Below are positions 52,653-62,564 of a DNA stretch of 64,000 nucleotides, one piece after another; position 1 is the stretch's first letter; each line of letters opens with the position of its first letter. The stretch lies in NCBI RefSeq assembly GCF_013664685.1, contig NZ_JAAKDE010000015.1, forward strand, positions 78,033 to 142,032, written 5' to 3'. A model generated the notes under the pieces. That model was not told the origin of the DNA, searched no databases, and saw nothing but the letters and a program-made list of their open reading frames with translations. The stretch comes from Capillibacterium thermochitinicola (GTDB taxonomy: Bacteria > Bacillota > UBA4882 > UBA10575). A program made the translations under genes and the position numbers.

Positions 52653-55600
52653 TTACTCCTCCCCAAACTCATAGGTCTTGAACTTTAAGACCCGGCAGTT
52701 TTCGGTTACAGTGCGGACTGTGTGTTCTCCGGCGCCTTTGGGGATGATGGCCTGAATCTCCAGGGTCACTGTTACCTCGGCGCCCTCTTCTAATGTTAAA
52801 TGTTGAATAACATTTTCGGCAATCGTCCCGGCATCCCTCCCGACCCGGTGCGGGTCAAGCACAGCCTCCCCATAAAATCTCTTCGCTTTTGGTTTTATCT
52901 CCTCTTCCTTTTTCTCATCAGTTTCCCCTGTCTCCCTCGTTGATGGAGGGTCTTTAACCTCTTCTGTCGTTGAGCCGGGCCCTTCTGATTCCTGCTTGGT
53001 TTCTCTTTCTATCTGTTCTTTTGCCACCTCCGGTTTAACAAGCACCGCTTCGCGGTCAATAACAATATTGTCAGTACTGGTTCCAAACTTTAAACCTAGA
53101 TACCTTCCGTTTTCATCGACCCGTGCGGCATAGGCAAAAAAGTCTTTACTTGTTAGCCCCTCCTTGATGGTATCCAGTAAAACATCGGTATCAACCAGTC
53201 TTGGCAAATACAGGTAGGTGCTGAAATAATCCCATAGTTGTTTCAGATTGATATGGGGTTGATCTTTCCAGAGATATTTATCAAGCTCCATTCGTAATAA
53301 CGCCGGCGACCAGCGGGTGATGATCTGTTCGTCCGCCTTTAGTTTTGCAGCAGCTTTCTCAGGTAATGTACCCCTTGCTCCGTTCAACCGGGTTACATTC
53401 CAGGTAACTTCGTAATGGGCCGGGTTCTCCTGGGTGGGAACCAATAACCAGTTAAAGGTCTCCTCCATCCTCGTTTGCACCATCGTGCTAGCATTCTTCA
53501 AGCCCAGTTCCACTTGTTTCAGTTGGAAAGTGTCCAGGTTCAGGTTTTCCCGGTCCGCCTCAATCGACTGCCAGGCCAGGAACTGCCGGACCGCCTGTTC
53601 CAGTTCGACCAGGCGGTTCCGGTCGGGGGCGATAAAAACCAGCATGTTTTTGTACAGGCGCGGACTGGAGCCCCTTTCATCCAGGATCTTTTGGGCTTTG
53701 TCGAGGGCGGTCCGCTCCCCGCTTTTGGCGGAATACGGTGCGTCCGGGCCGAGAATAACCAGGCGGACTGTTTGTTCATCAAGGACATCGTTGGACACGG
53801 ACGGAGCGATATGGACGGCGCCAAATTCACCCCGGGGACAGGTTTTGCGTAACTGTTCAATGATGAACTGCTCGACTTCTTCCGGCCGGTACTGGACCGC
53901 TCGGTCGGCGGCAATCCGGTTGACACTGGGTCTTGTATCGAACCAATAGCGGTTGCCGTCGCCAAAAAGGTAAGTGAGTTGCTCACTCAAACGGCGCAGG
54001 GCATCCCCAAAAATGGCCGGGACTTCGCCCGGTTGGACACAGCCGAGTTTGATACGGACCTCCTCAATGCCGCGGACCCGTTGGGCGGCGACGGAGGGGG
54101 CGCTTCCCACGAAGATCGTCCGGGTCACCCGGCGACAGGCGGAATAACGGCCCAGGTTGGGGTTGTCCCGGTCCAGGGCAAGCGGTTTGCTGGCCACGCC
54201 GTCCACATCCGTATCGATAATCGGTCCCCAGCCGTCGGGCAGATGTCTGGTAATTTCAAAGTGCACAGCCGACGAATCAAGGGGGATGGTCCCCGGCATA
54301 ATTAGGAGCGAACGGTCCTGCCGCTCCCACAAGTCATGGATTACGGCCGCCATTAGGCGCAAAATCCCCCGCGTACGCTGAAACCTTTCCAGAGTGGACC
54401 AGTCCTGGTATAACCGGTCAAAGAGTTCCGGGTGGATGGGATAGGCTTCTTTTAAACGCCGCTCATAATCCCCTTCTAGACACTCGCTGGGGAAGTCCCC
54501 CCGGTTTTGCCGGTACATGTCGGCAAAGGCCCGGCAGACCGCGTCACGGGCCGCATAGTCGGTGATCGGTTCAAAAAGCCGCCGGCGTACAATGGCAAAG
54601 CTCTCTTCAGCACTGGCCGGTTTCCAGACCGCCTCAATCCGGCCAAAAGTATTGCGGATGCGCTCCAGAGCCGCCCGGCCTCCCTCACCGCCGATTTCAA
54701 TGTCGGAAGCGGGGATACTGGCCACCACCATTGCCCGGGGCGAACGTTTCGCCGCCTCGGTTAAAGCCTGGGCAAAAGTCATATTGGCTTCAAAGGAGCC
54801 GGCGGGCAGACCGTCGACATGATAAAGCTGCCGGGCGTAAGCGACCCACTCGTCGATTAAGACCAGGACCGGACTGTAGCGGTCAAAGAGTTCTTTTAAA
54901 GTATCCGAACCCGGACTGGTGCCGGATTGATCATTCTCCGCCACCAGGTTATAGCCCTCAACTCCGCCCAGTTGGTAGGCCATTTCGCCCCACATGGTGT
55001 TAACGGTTATTCCTTCCGGTTTTTTCGCGCCGACCGCCGGGTTTAGTTTGGTGCCGACGAGCACCGCCCGGTTCGCCTTGCACAATTGGGTGACGCCGGA
55101 ATTTTGCAAAATCTCTTCCATACCGAGGGCTTCGCCTCCGGTCAGATTGCCGCTGAACAGATGATAGAGGGCAATCATGGAGTGGGTTTTCCCCCCGCCG
55201 AAATTGGTCTGCAGTTCGACCACCGGTTCGCCGCCGTTTCCGGAGAGCCGCTTCAAGGCCAGCGTGAGAAGGTGGGAGAGTCCTTCCGTGAGATAAGTCC
55301 GGCGGAAGAACTCCTGTGGGTTCTTGTACTCGTCCTCGGCTTCACCGGTGATCACTTGGGCCAGGTCGGCGGCAAACTCTGCCTGCTGGTACCGGCCGCC
55401 GGCCACGTCTGGGTGGGGAGTGGCCACCTCCCGCCACGGCTTTAGTCCCGCCAGGGTATGGGTTTGGGTGGCAACTTCCGTTTGTTTTTTTAATTCCCGT
55501 TTGGTTTCTTCCTCATAACGGATTCGCATGAGTTGGCGGAGGAATTTCCGGATACTTTCTGCTTCCGGTGCGGAGATCATTTCCAGGAGACGCATCATGG

Positions 55601-55967
55601 TGTCAAAGGCCCGGTAGGTATCTTCCAAAGTAAAAGGCTGCTGGTGAGCCCACCGGTTTCGGACCTCCCGCAGTTCGCTTACGTAAGAGCGCCCGACATG
55701 CCCCAGCTTGTTCATGAAGACCTTGTTCCAGTTTTCCCACATGACAACCAGCAAGGCTTGAATATCCAAAGCTGCCAAGCGTTCCGTCTCTGTTCCGGAC
55801 ATGGTTTGTGCTTCGAGTCCGATTGCTCCGGTTAAGGAAGGTTCAACCCCTTGTTGCCACCAATCGTTTTTATAAAAGGCTTTCAGTTCCCGGTAGATAA
55901 ATGGTAACAGACCTTTGCGGAGGATCTTTAGGGCCCTCCCGACCCGTTCGTAATTACTCAGCGCCAT
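52653..55967 (-). CDS. DUF499 ATPase with N-terminal Swt1-like HEPN domain
   Basis: A 1104-residue protein. Residues 1-140 form a Swt1-like HEPN fold with RNRWAH (Arg103, His108), the R-X4-H ribonuclease motif. Then comes a P-loop DUF499 (COG1483-like) ATPase: GGGKTH at 257-262 and Walker B LVLIDEW at 368-374. The C-terminal 200 residues hold a charged, disordered linker (about 980-1030) and a small beta domain. DUF499 ATPases also occur in BREX-related loci. It overlaps the upstream methylase by 14 bases and is last in the operon. A defence role is inferred; whether the HEPN cuts RNA is untested. Confidence 0.85.
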   Translation of the reverse strand: MALSNYERVGRALKILRKGLLPFIYRELKAFYKNDWWQQGVEPSLTGAIGLEAQTMSGTETERLAALDIQALLVVMWENWNKVFMNKLGHVGRSYVSELREVRNRWAHQQPFTLEDTYRAFDTMMRLLEMISAPEAESIRKFLRQLMRIRYEEETKRELKKQTEVATQTHTLAGLKPWREVATPHPDVAGGRYQQAEFAADLAQVITGEAEDEYKNPQEFFRRTYLTEGLSHLLTLALKRLSGNGGEPVVELQTNFGGGKTHSMIALYHLFSGNLTGGEALGMEEILQNSGVTQLCKANRAVLVGTKLNPAVGAKKPEGITVNTMWGEMAYQLGGVEGYNLVAENDQSGTSPGSDTLKELFDRYSPVLVLIDEWVAYARQLYHVDGLPAGSFEANMTFAQALTEAAKRSPRAMVVASIPASDIEIGGEGGRAALERIRNTFGRIEAVWKPASAEESFAIVRRRLFEPITDYAARDAVCRAFADMYRQNRGDFPSECLEGDYERRLKEAYPIHPELFDRLYQDWSTLERFQRTRGILRLMAAVIHDLWERQDRSLLIMPGTIPLDSSAVHFEITRHLPDGWGPIIDTDVDGVASKPLALDRDNPNLGRYSACRRVTRTIFVGSAPSVAAQRVRGIEEVRIKLGCVQPGEVPAIFGDALRRLSEQLTYLFGDGNRYWFDTRPSVNRIAADRAVQYRPEEVEQFIIEQLRKTCPRGEFGAVHIAPSVSNDVLDEQTVRLVILGPDAPYSAKSGERTALDKAQKILDERGSSPRLYKNMLVFIAPDRNRLVELEQAVRQFLAWQSIEADRENLNLDTFQLKQVELGLKNASTMVQTRMEETFNWLLVPTQENPAHYEVTWNVTRLNGARGTLPEKAAAKLKADEQIITRWSPALLRMELDKYLWKDQPHINLKQLWDYFSTYLYLPRLVDTDVLLDTIKEGLTSKDFFAYAARVDENGRYLGLKFGTSTDNIVIDREAVLVKPEVAKEQIERETKQESEGPGSTTEEVKDPPSTRETGETDEKKEEEIKPKAKRFYGEAVLDPHRVGRDAGTIAENVIQHLTLEEGAEVTVTLEIQAIIPKGAGEHTVRTVTENCRVLKFKTYEFGEE

Positions 55968-58785
55968 CTGTTGTACCTCCTTCCCCCGTATTGAGGGCTA
56001 AAGCACCTTGTTGTTGCTGTTTATACTTATTTATAATAATGCTGCGCAGGCGAGGCCAACTGGTGACCAGGGTGTTGTAGGCCAGCGCCTCCTGGGCCCA
56101 TCCTTTGCGTTCGCAGATCGAGTACAGATAATAGGAGAGACTCCGGGCTCCTTCGCTCAAGGCCCCCAATTTTTCCAGCCAAAGCGCGGCGGCGGATTCG
56201 CCCTCTTCCATCAGGACCCGGGTTAACTGCTGGGTTACTTCCCAGACGGTCGGGGAATTTTTCAAAAAGTCCTCCAGGGGAACGGGGAACTCCTCCCGCC
56301 TTAACAGACGGACTTTCCCGGCTTTCGCCTCTAGAAAACCGCGATCAACCATCCTTTGGATACTGGTGTTCTTGGCTTTGGAGAGGGTTTCCGCCGTGCC
56401 AAACAGACCCTCCTTATGCCCCATCTGTTCAAACCAGGCAACCGCCCAGCGGGTTTCCGGGTCGTATTCCCCTTCCTGTTCGGCGAGGAATTCATCCAGG
56501 AGTTGGTTAATGATTTGCAGGGCGGTACGCACCGGCATCGGTGATCCGTCCGCCTCCAGGACTTGAGCGTACCGGGAAAAGACGGCCATGCCAGGGCCAA
56601 TCGCCGCCTGTGCCAGGTCGACCGGGGCAATATTTCCCTGCTGCAGTTGGCGCAAGGCCTCCGGCAGCTCTTTTTTCAGGGCGGTGATCAGTTCCCGCCG
56701 GGAGATGGACGGCGCGTTCTCCGGACGGGGCCGGCAGACGAGAACGATGGAGGAAGCGAGGGCGTTTGCGCCTCTGGCCACAGTACGGTTACTTAATTCG
56801 CTGCGCATGGGCCAGGTGCCAGTAATGCTAAATCCCGCTTCAACTAAACCTTCCAGCATGGTTTCCCAACCGGTTGAGGCAATAGGTGAAGTGCCATTTT
56901 TACCATCACTATCATCAACTTCAGACTGTTTAAAGGCATAATAGAGGGTTAATGGATAATCAGGATGATGATTCTCCCGCATACGGGTAAAGACTCTTTC
57001 CAGACCAGTTTCAAAGAATTCTTTCGCTTTTTCTTTGCTGCCATCAAAACGATAGGGAGTAGCTACCAACTCCTTTTCTTTCGGTGTCAGGAGAGTACTT
57101 AAAACTGATGGAAACATGTTCTTTAACGAACGGCGGAGCCAGATGTAAAAGAAGTCAGACAGATCAGCGTACCCGATGTTATCGTAATAAGGAGGGTCGG
57201 TGGAGATAAGCGGCTTATTTATTAACGTGATAGCTTCGACAGCATCATATTGTTGAGCGTATCCCGGTTCGGTACAAGGGGAAGATTCGACAACTTTTGC
57301 CACCCATTCAATAGCGCCCAAAAAATTCCCTGTTGAAGCACTAAAGGGATTACCTTCGGCATAATCCCATGTCATGGGGATGGCTTGACGGGCAAAGGTG
57401 TTGCGGATTTTGGTATATCCAATATCCCATGAACAAATAGAAGAACACCGATCTGCCAATCTATTGACCCCAAAAGCCAAATAAACACAGACTGCCTCCG
57501 CATACGCCCGTGCCCCACTTCCTCCTTCTTCCAGACCAACCACGTCATCCGGGTAACCGGCGGCAACCGCGTCGTGATAGATTTTCTCTCCGGCCTCCGT
57601 CACCAGATCGCTAAAAGTGGTCAGGGCGGTGAGTTGTCGGGGGGTAAAAAGGTCGCCAAAATTTACCATTCCATAATTAGGTGTTTTAAAGTCTCGTGGG
57701 TTGTAGGGTAATTCCTGGTCAGGTTTCCAACTTGGTTTTAATCCAGCTATAATTGAAGCGTGTTTATCATCGGATGATAAATATACTCGCCGGTTATTAC
57801 CTTCTGCAACGATCGCCATTAATTGACTACCCATCCGCCTGGCCTGCCCTTCTTTTCGTATATGCGCGAAGGGAACGGGCGAATTACAGAAGATGCACTT
57901 AGCGCCCTGTCGGTTCACTGTGCCTTTTGGAGGGGCTCCATCACCGGTTCTAACCTTAAAGCACACTTCTTTTTTTTCCTGGTCGATAACCGGTTGGGCC
58001 CAGGCTTTTTCCCCTCTCTTCGTTGACAACCAAAAGGAACTTACTAATGGCATTCTTACGCCGCAGGCCGGGTTGGGGCATTGCACCGTCCTCGCCCACA
58101 ACCAGGCAATTACGGTCGCTTCCCCGCCGCCATATTCCGGAGGGAGCTTGACTTTGGGGTAAAGATGACCGATGCGTTTTTCTGCTTCCTCCCGCATCCA
58201 TTCACCATAATAGCGAATATCGGCGGCGAGACCCTGTGCTCCCGGCCAACTGCCTTTACTCAGTTCTGAGGAGCGGGCTTGGGGGTTGACCGGCAGTCTT
58301 CCGGCAAATTTCGGGGGGATTTCGATTAAGGCCTTCGTGATCATAACCGCCACCGGGTTTAGGTCACTACCATGGGCTTCGAGGCCGAGCCTTTGGGCTT
58401 CCAAGGGGATAGAACCCCCGCCGCAGAAAGGATCCAGTACCGGCGGGGGATTGCCGCCCGTTGATTTTAAAATTTCTTCTCTTGCTCTATTAAGTACCTT
58501 TTCATTGTTGATGTTTTCCCATTTCACCAGGTCTTCAATGATTTTGAACAACCTTTCCCGTTCTTCTTGTTGCTCTGCTACAGAGGGGAATTTCTCAGGG
58601 TGAACGGAAGGATCGTCCACCAAGGAAGCGAATAAAACCGCCCGGCAGGTAGACAAGGGTTTACGTGACCACCAAAGATGGAGGGTGGAAGGGTGCCCGT
58701 GCCGGATGGATTTTTCCCGGGCGGATTCGCGGTTGATAGTCTCAAGGGGAAGCGTGACTTCGATTAGTTTTTTCTTAACAGTCAT
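55954..58785 (-). CDS. DUF1156 DNA adenine methylase with zinc-binding Cys
   Basis: A 943-residue DNA N6-adenine methyltransferase of the COG1743/DUF1156 type. The N-terminus (residues 1-50) has HLWWSRKPL, the DUF1156 mark. SAM motif DPFCGGGSIPLEA is at 118-130 and SDLNP at 140-144; the catalytic DPPYYDN is at 530-536. A Cys pair (236, 241) and a CIFC pair (297, 300) between them suggest a zinc ribbon. It lies 17 bases after the helicase stop and overlaps the ATPase. It would mark self DNA. RBS AAAGGAGCC. Target sequence unknown. Confidence 0.92.
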   Translation of the reverse strand: MTVKKKLIEVTLPLETINRESAREKSIRHGHPSTLHLWWSRKPLSTCRAVLFASLVDDPSVHPEKFPSVAEQQEERERLFKIIEDLVKWENINNEKVLNRAREEILKSTGGNPPPVLDPFCGGGSIPLEAQRLGLEAHGSDLNPVAVMITKALIEIPPKFAGRLPVNPQARSSELSKGSWPGAQGLAADIRYYGEWMREEAEKRIGHLYPKVKLPPEYGGGEATVIAWLWARTVQCPNPACGVRMPLVSSFWLSTKRGEKAWAQPVIDQEKKEVCFKVRTGDGAPPKGTVNRQGAKCIFCNSPVPFAHIRKEGQARRMGSQLMAIVAEGNNRRVYLSSDDKHASIIAGLKPSWKPDQELPYNPRDFKTPNYGMVNFGDLFTPRQLTALTTFSDLVTEAGEKIYHDAVAAGYPDDVVGLEEGGSGARAYAEAVCVYLAFGVNRLADRCSSICSWDIGYTKIRNTFARQAIPMTWDYAEGNPFSASTGNFLGAIEWVAKVVESSPCTEPGYAQQYDAVEAITLINKPLISTDPPYYDNIGYADLSDFFYIWLRRSLKNMFPSVLSTLLTPKEKELVATPYRFDGSKEKAKEFFETGLERVFTRMRENHHPDYPLTLYYAFKQSEVDDSDGKNGTSPIASTGWETMLEGLVEAGFSITGTWPMRSELSNRTVARGANALASSIVLVCRPRPENAPSISRRELITALKKELPEALRQLQQGNIAPVDLAQAAIGPGMAVFSRYAQVLEADGSPMPVRTALQIINQLLDEFLAEQEGEYDPETRWAVAWFEQMGHKEGLFGTAETLSKAKNTSIQRMVDRGFLEAKAGKVRLLRREEFPVPLEDFLKNSPTVWEVTQQLTRVLMEEGESAAALWLEKLGALSEGARSLSYYLYSICERKGWAQEALAYNTLVTSWPRLRSIIINKYKQQQQGALALNTGEGGTTDGAE

Positions 58786-58802
58786 GGTTTGAGGCTCCTT
58801 TT

Positions 58803-61800
58803 TTATAATAACGGTCCGGTGGCTTTTGAAAGCAAATCTGTCAGGGAAAAATTGATGCTTTCCACCCCGAACCCGGGTTCTTGTGTGAAGGGTTTACGGA
58901 TGTAATAAATCTGGTGTTCTTCGCCGTCTACCAGGACAATGGCTAAGATAAAATCGTCGGGTTTATTCAAACCGGTCAGTATTTCATTTTTAGTGACGGT
59001 AACCGTCCGTGCCCCGGCAACTCGCCCTTTGACCTCGATAAAGCGTAACTTACCGGTAGCCGGGTTTCGAGATTCTATGTCATAACCCCGGTTTTCACGG
59101 CTGACATCCTTCGGCGCGCAACCGAGCTTCTTCTCGGCAGCTAGCACGGCTTCCATCGCGATCTTTTCAATTTTTGCTCTTGCCGCGGCATCGGGAGTGT
59201 CGCTTATTATCCCCTGTTGCTTTTCCAGTAACCCGATAGGGACGACCAGGGCGGCGCCGATCAGGACCGGTGGCAAGGGAGAGATCCGGAGTTCCTCTTC
59301 CAGTTCGGAAAGGCGTTTTTTGAGACGGGCCTGGAGTTCGTCCGCCCGTCGCTGGGCTTTTTCCGAATTGATTCTGGCGTTAATTTTTCCGGCTTGTTCA
59401 TCTGCTTTCAGCTCTTGTGCCCGGCGGTCCCAATAATTGATCTCTTTGGTCAGCCGATCCTTTACCGCCCGAATTGTCTTGTAAATTAACTCCTCGCGCC
59501 GGTTTTTCACTTCCGCCAAGTGGTCGGGGACCAACTTCTGGATAGCGTAGTTTATCGCCTTTTCCTCTAATCCCTTTTGCCACCAGCCCGTTTCGAGCAG
59601 GGGGGCGAATAATGGTTTTTCTTCTTCCTGTAGCGGACGATAATCAAGGTAAGGCGCGTAACCGGCGGTGGTTCCGCTTTCGTCGGCTCTCATCTCGACA
59701 AACTGCAGCCGGCGGGAGATGATCCGGCGCTTGCCGGAACGGTCGGTCTGGCCATCCTGGATAGAATGTTTCAGGTAAAAAAGAAGGCGTATTTCTTCCC
59801 CCGGGTCGTTAGGGTCGACGAGGACCGTTCCCTCGCGGAGGAGTTCCTGGTAGCGCTCGAGAATCAGGTCGATGGTCGCTTCGAGCAGCGGGTGACCGGG
59901 GCAAAGGAAAACAGCCTGTGGTTTCCCAGGAAGATTGATTAATTCTTTTTCAAAGCAGACGCGTTCGTACCGGACGAGGACCGGACCGCCGATGCCGGTT
60001 ATCCGGCTCCGGCTCCTGACGGCGAGCGGAACATGGGTAATCTCGTAACGGTTGGCTTCACGTTCTTTGAAACTGCCGCCCAAGAGTTGAAAAGCGGCCA
60101 GGAAGAAAGCAGAGATGAAATGGGGTTGCAGCTTGCGGGCTTGTGCCCTTTCCAACTCCGCCTTGATTGTCATCACTTGGGACAGATCCATCGTCTGTTT
60201 GGCCAGGAGATGGTCTTCGATTAAAGCACGGAGTTTTTCCCGGTCAAAGGCATCTTCAACGACCTGGTGTAAACGGGCACGGACCTCCGGCCGGTCTCCG
60301 TAGCGGATTGCTTCCAGCAACAGATCACGCAGGGGTTTGTTGTCAAAGGTGATTTTCCCCAGGATGTCAAAGACCCGTCCGCCCAGGGCTTTCCTTTGTT
60401 CTTCCATTTTAGTGAAGAGCCGAAGGAAGACTTCCCCCTCCCGGGTTTCCATCGCCACCAGATTCCAAAGGTGACAGACTTCGGTTTGGCCGATCCGGTG
60501 GATCCGGCCAAAGCGCTGTTCAATCCGGTTAGGGTTCCAAGGGAGGTCGTAATTGACCATCAGGTGGGCCCGCTGGAGGTTGATCCCTTCCCCGGCGGCG
60601 TCGGTGGCTAGTAGGATGGCAACCTCTTTGTCTTGGGTGAAAGCTTCCTGGGCTTTCCGGCGTTCCTCCCGTCCCATCCCGCCGTGGATGGTAACGACCG
60701 CCTCCTCCCGGCCCAGCAGGGTTCGAATCCGGTTGGCAAGGTAAAACAGGGTATCGCGGTGTTCGGTAAAGATGACCAGTTTCCGCCGGTTATTGTCTTT
60801 ATCAAACATAACCTCCGGGCTTTGAAGCAGCCGGGAGAGTTCTTCCCATTTCCGGTCTTTACCGCTGTTCCTGACTCGGAGGGCATATTGTTCGAGAAAT
60901 TTCAGCTTTTCGATTTCGGCTTCGAGTTCAGCGATGGTTTGGGCGGCGGTGGCCTGGTCGATAATGGTTGCCTCAATCGTATCCATTTCGGCTTCGGGCG
61001 TATCTTCCAGGTCTTCCAGTTCTTCATCGGTGAGGAGGAATTTCTCTTCGTCGAGGCGGTCGGCAACCTTCTTTAAGAGTTTTTCCTCGCGCAGGCGTGT
61101 TTCCAAACGTTCGCGGCGGCGCCGGAGGGATTGATAAATCGCTTCCGGTGAGGAGGCCAACCGGCGTTGCAGGATGGTGAGGGCGAACCCGACGGTTCCT
61201 TTGCGTCCTTCGTTTGTTAGTGCCTCCGCCCGGTTAAATTCCTCCCGGACGTAGTCAGTGACCAGCTTGTATAATTCGGCTTCCGCCGGGGAGAGTTCGT
61301 AATTTACGGTGTAGGCGATCCGTTCCGGAAAAAGGTAATGGCCGTCGAATTTGAGCAGATCCTCTTTGACCATCCGGCGCATGAGGTCGGAGACATCCGT
61401 CCGGTGAACACCTTCGCGAAAACGGCCTTCGAAGCGATCGGGATCGAGCAAAGCCATGAACAGTTGGAAGTCTTCTTCTTTTCCATTGTGGGGGGTGGCG
61501 GTCAGCAGTAAAAAATGGCGGGTGATCCTGGACAAAAGCTGTCCGAGGCGGTAGCGCTTGGTGAATTTGACCTCCCCGCCGAAATATGAGGCAGACATTT
61601 TGTGTGCTTCGTCGCAGATGATCAGATCCCAGTCGGTCTGTTCCAGTTTGGCCTGAAGCTCTTCGTTTCTGCTAACGTGATCGAGGCGGATAATTACCAA
61701 ATTCAGCTCAGCAAAGGGGTTGCCGCTGATACTTGCTTCCACTTGCTCGCGGGTAATGATGGTAAAAGGCAATTGAAACCGTTGGTAAAGCTCGTCTTGC

Positions 61801-62300
61801 CACTGCTCCACCAGGTTGCCGGGGGCGCAGATCAAGCAACGGTTGAGGTCGCCCCGGATCAGAAGCTCTTTAATTAACAAACCGGTCATAATAGTTTTGC
61901 CCGCGCCGGGGTCATCAGCCAGCAGAAAACGAAGGGGTTGCCGATTCAGCATCTCTCCATAGACAGCGGTTATCTGGTGGGGGAGCGGTTCCAGCAGAGA
62001 GGTATGGACCGCCAGTAAGGGATCGAATAAATAGGCCAACCGGATCCGGTAGGCTTCGGAAACCAGTTTGAACAATGCGGCGTCTCCCGTAAAGGACCAA
62101 GGAAGGTTCTTTTTGGCGATTTCAAGCTCCGGTTCGCGGTCACGAAAAACAAGCTCATTACCTAATAGGCCGGAACTGTCTTTGTAGGTGACTTCAACCA
62201 CATCGGACCCGTGCCATTGGACATTAATAACCGTCACCGGCTTGTTGGGCAAAAGACCGTTGACGACCGTCCCCGGGGTTAACTCTTCCAGACGGGCCAT
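58803..62300 (-). CDS. SNF2-type helicase with C-terminal DUF3883 nuclease-like domain
   Basis: A 1165-residue protein, first gene of the operon. SF2 motifs: Walker A DDPGAGKT (129-136), DEAH (230-233), and the SNF2 C-lobe with ATDAAGEGINLQ and RFGRIHRIGQ (about 575-625). A long helical region follows, then a coiled coil near 960-1010. Residues 1072-1165 match DUF3883, with GYDIES (Asp1074) and FIEVKGR (Glu1089, Lys1091), a PD-(D/E)XK-like pattern. Helicase plus nuclease-like domain in one chain is unusual; it may replace the separate nuclease of DISARM-like systems. Start ATG follows GGAG. Confidence 0.9.
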   Translation of the reverse strand: MARLEELTPGTVVNGLLPNKPVTVINVQWHGSDVVEVTYKDSSGLLGNELVFRDREPELEIAKKNLPWSFTGDAALFKLVSEAYRIRLAYLFDPLLAVHTSLLEPLPHQITAVYGEMLNRQPLRFLLADDPGAGKTIMTGLLIKELLIRGDLNRCLICAPGNLVEQWQDELYQRFQLPFTIITREQVEASISGNPFAELNLVIIRLDHVSRNEELQAKLEQTDWDLIICDEAHKMSASYFGGEVKFTKRYRLGQLLSRITRHFLLLTATPHNGKEEDFQLFMALLDPDRFEGRFREGVHRTDVSDLMRRMVKEDLLKFDGHYLFPERIAYTVNYELSPAEAELYKLVTDYVREEFNRAEALTNEGRKGTVGFALTILQRRLASSPEAIYQSLRRRRERLETRLREEKLLKKVADRLDEEKFLLTDEELEDLEDTPEAEMDTIEATIIDQATAAQTIAELEAEIEKLKFLEQYALRVRNSGKDRKWEELSRLLQSPEVMFDKDNNRRKLVIFTEHRDTLFYLANRIRTLLGREEAVVTIHGGMGREERRKAQEAFTQDKEVAILLATDAAGEGINLQRAHLMVNYDLPWNPNRIEQRFGRIHRIGQTEVCHLWNLVAMETREGEVFLRLFTKMEEQRKALGGRVFDILGKITFDNKPLRDLLLEAIRYGDRPEVRARLHQVVEDAFDREKLRALIEDHLLAKQTMDLSQVMTIKAELERAQARKLQPHFISAFFLAAFQLLGGSFKEREANRYEITHVPLAVRSRSRITGIGGPVLVRYERVCFEKELINLPGKPQAVFLCPGHPLLEATIDLILERYQELLREGTVLVDPNDPGEEIRLLFYLKHSIQDGQTDRSGKRRIISRRLQFVEMRADESGTTAGYAPYLDYRPLQEEEKPLFAPLLETGWWQKGLEEKAINYAIQKLVPDHLAEVKNRREELIYKTIRAVKDRLTKEINYWDRRAQELKADEQAGKINARINSEKAQRRADELQARLKKRLSELEEELRISPLPPVLIGAALVVPIGLLEKQQGIISDTPDAAARAKIEKIAMEAVLAAEKKLGCAPKDVSRENRGYDIESRNPATGKLRFIEVKGRVAGARTVTVTKNEILTGLNKPDDFILAIVLVDGEEHQIYYIRKPFTQEPGFGVESINFSLTDLLSKATGPLL

Positions 62301-62564
62301 GGAATTTCTCCTTATTTACAAAAAAGTTATATTTCTTACATTTATTAATGGATATTCTGCTTATTCCGCATATTTCCTGCCATAAAGGGGAAAGGCAAAT
62401 GAAGTTAGGATTATCCCAAGATCTGACTTTATAAAGACTTTCACACTACATTGACTCATTGTATTGAGAAAGCAGTCAAACAGGCAGTTAAAAAACTGCA
62501 GAAGGAATAACATGGATTTTATGGAATAATTTTAATGATTATACTTTTAAAAGGAATGATAATT
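62301..62564. other. Divergent AT-rich region between the helicase and OLD genes
   Basis: 264 AT-rich bases. A perfect hairpin GCAGTT/AACTGC is at about 62484-62499. I found no convincing promoter for either gene. An 11-codon ORF at 62399 with a GGGGAAAGG site is probably chance. Confidence 0.5.

Noticed and set aside
52653..62300. Calling the operon BREX or DISARM
   Set aside because: No PglZ, BrxL, DrmA, DrmB or PLD nuclease is visible.
62399..62434. An 11-codon ORF with a ribosome-like site
   Set aside because: Too short, no homology and inside a divergent promoter region.
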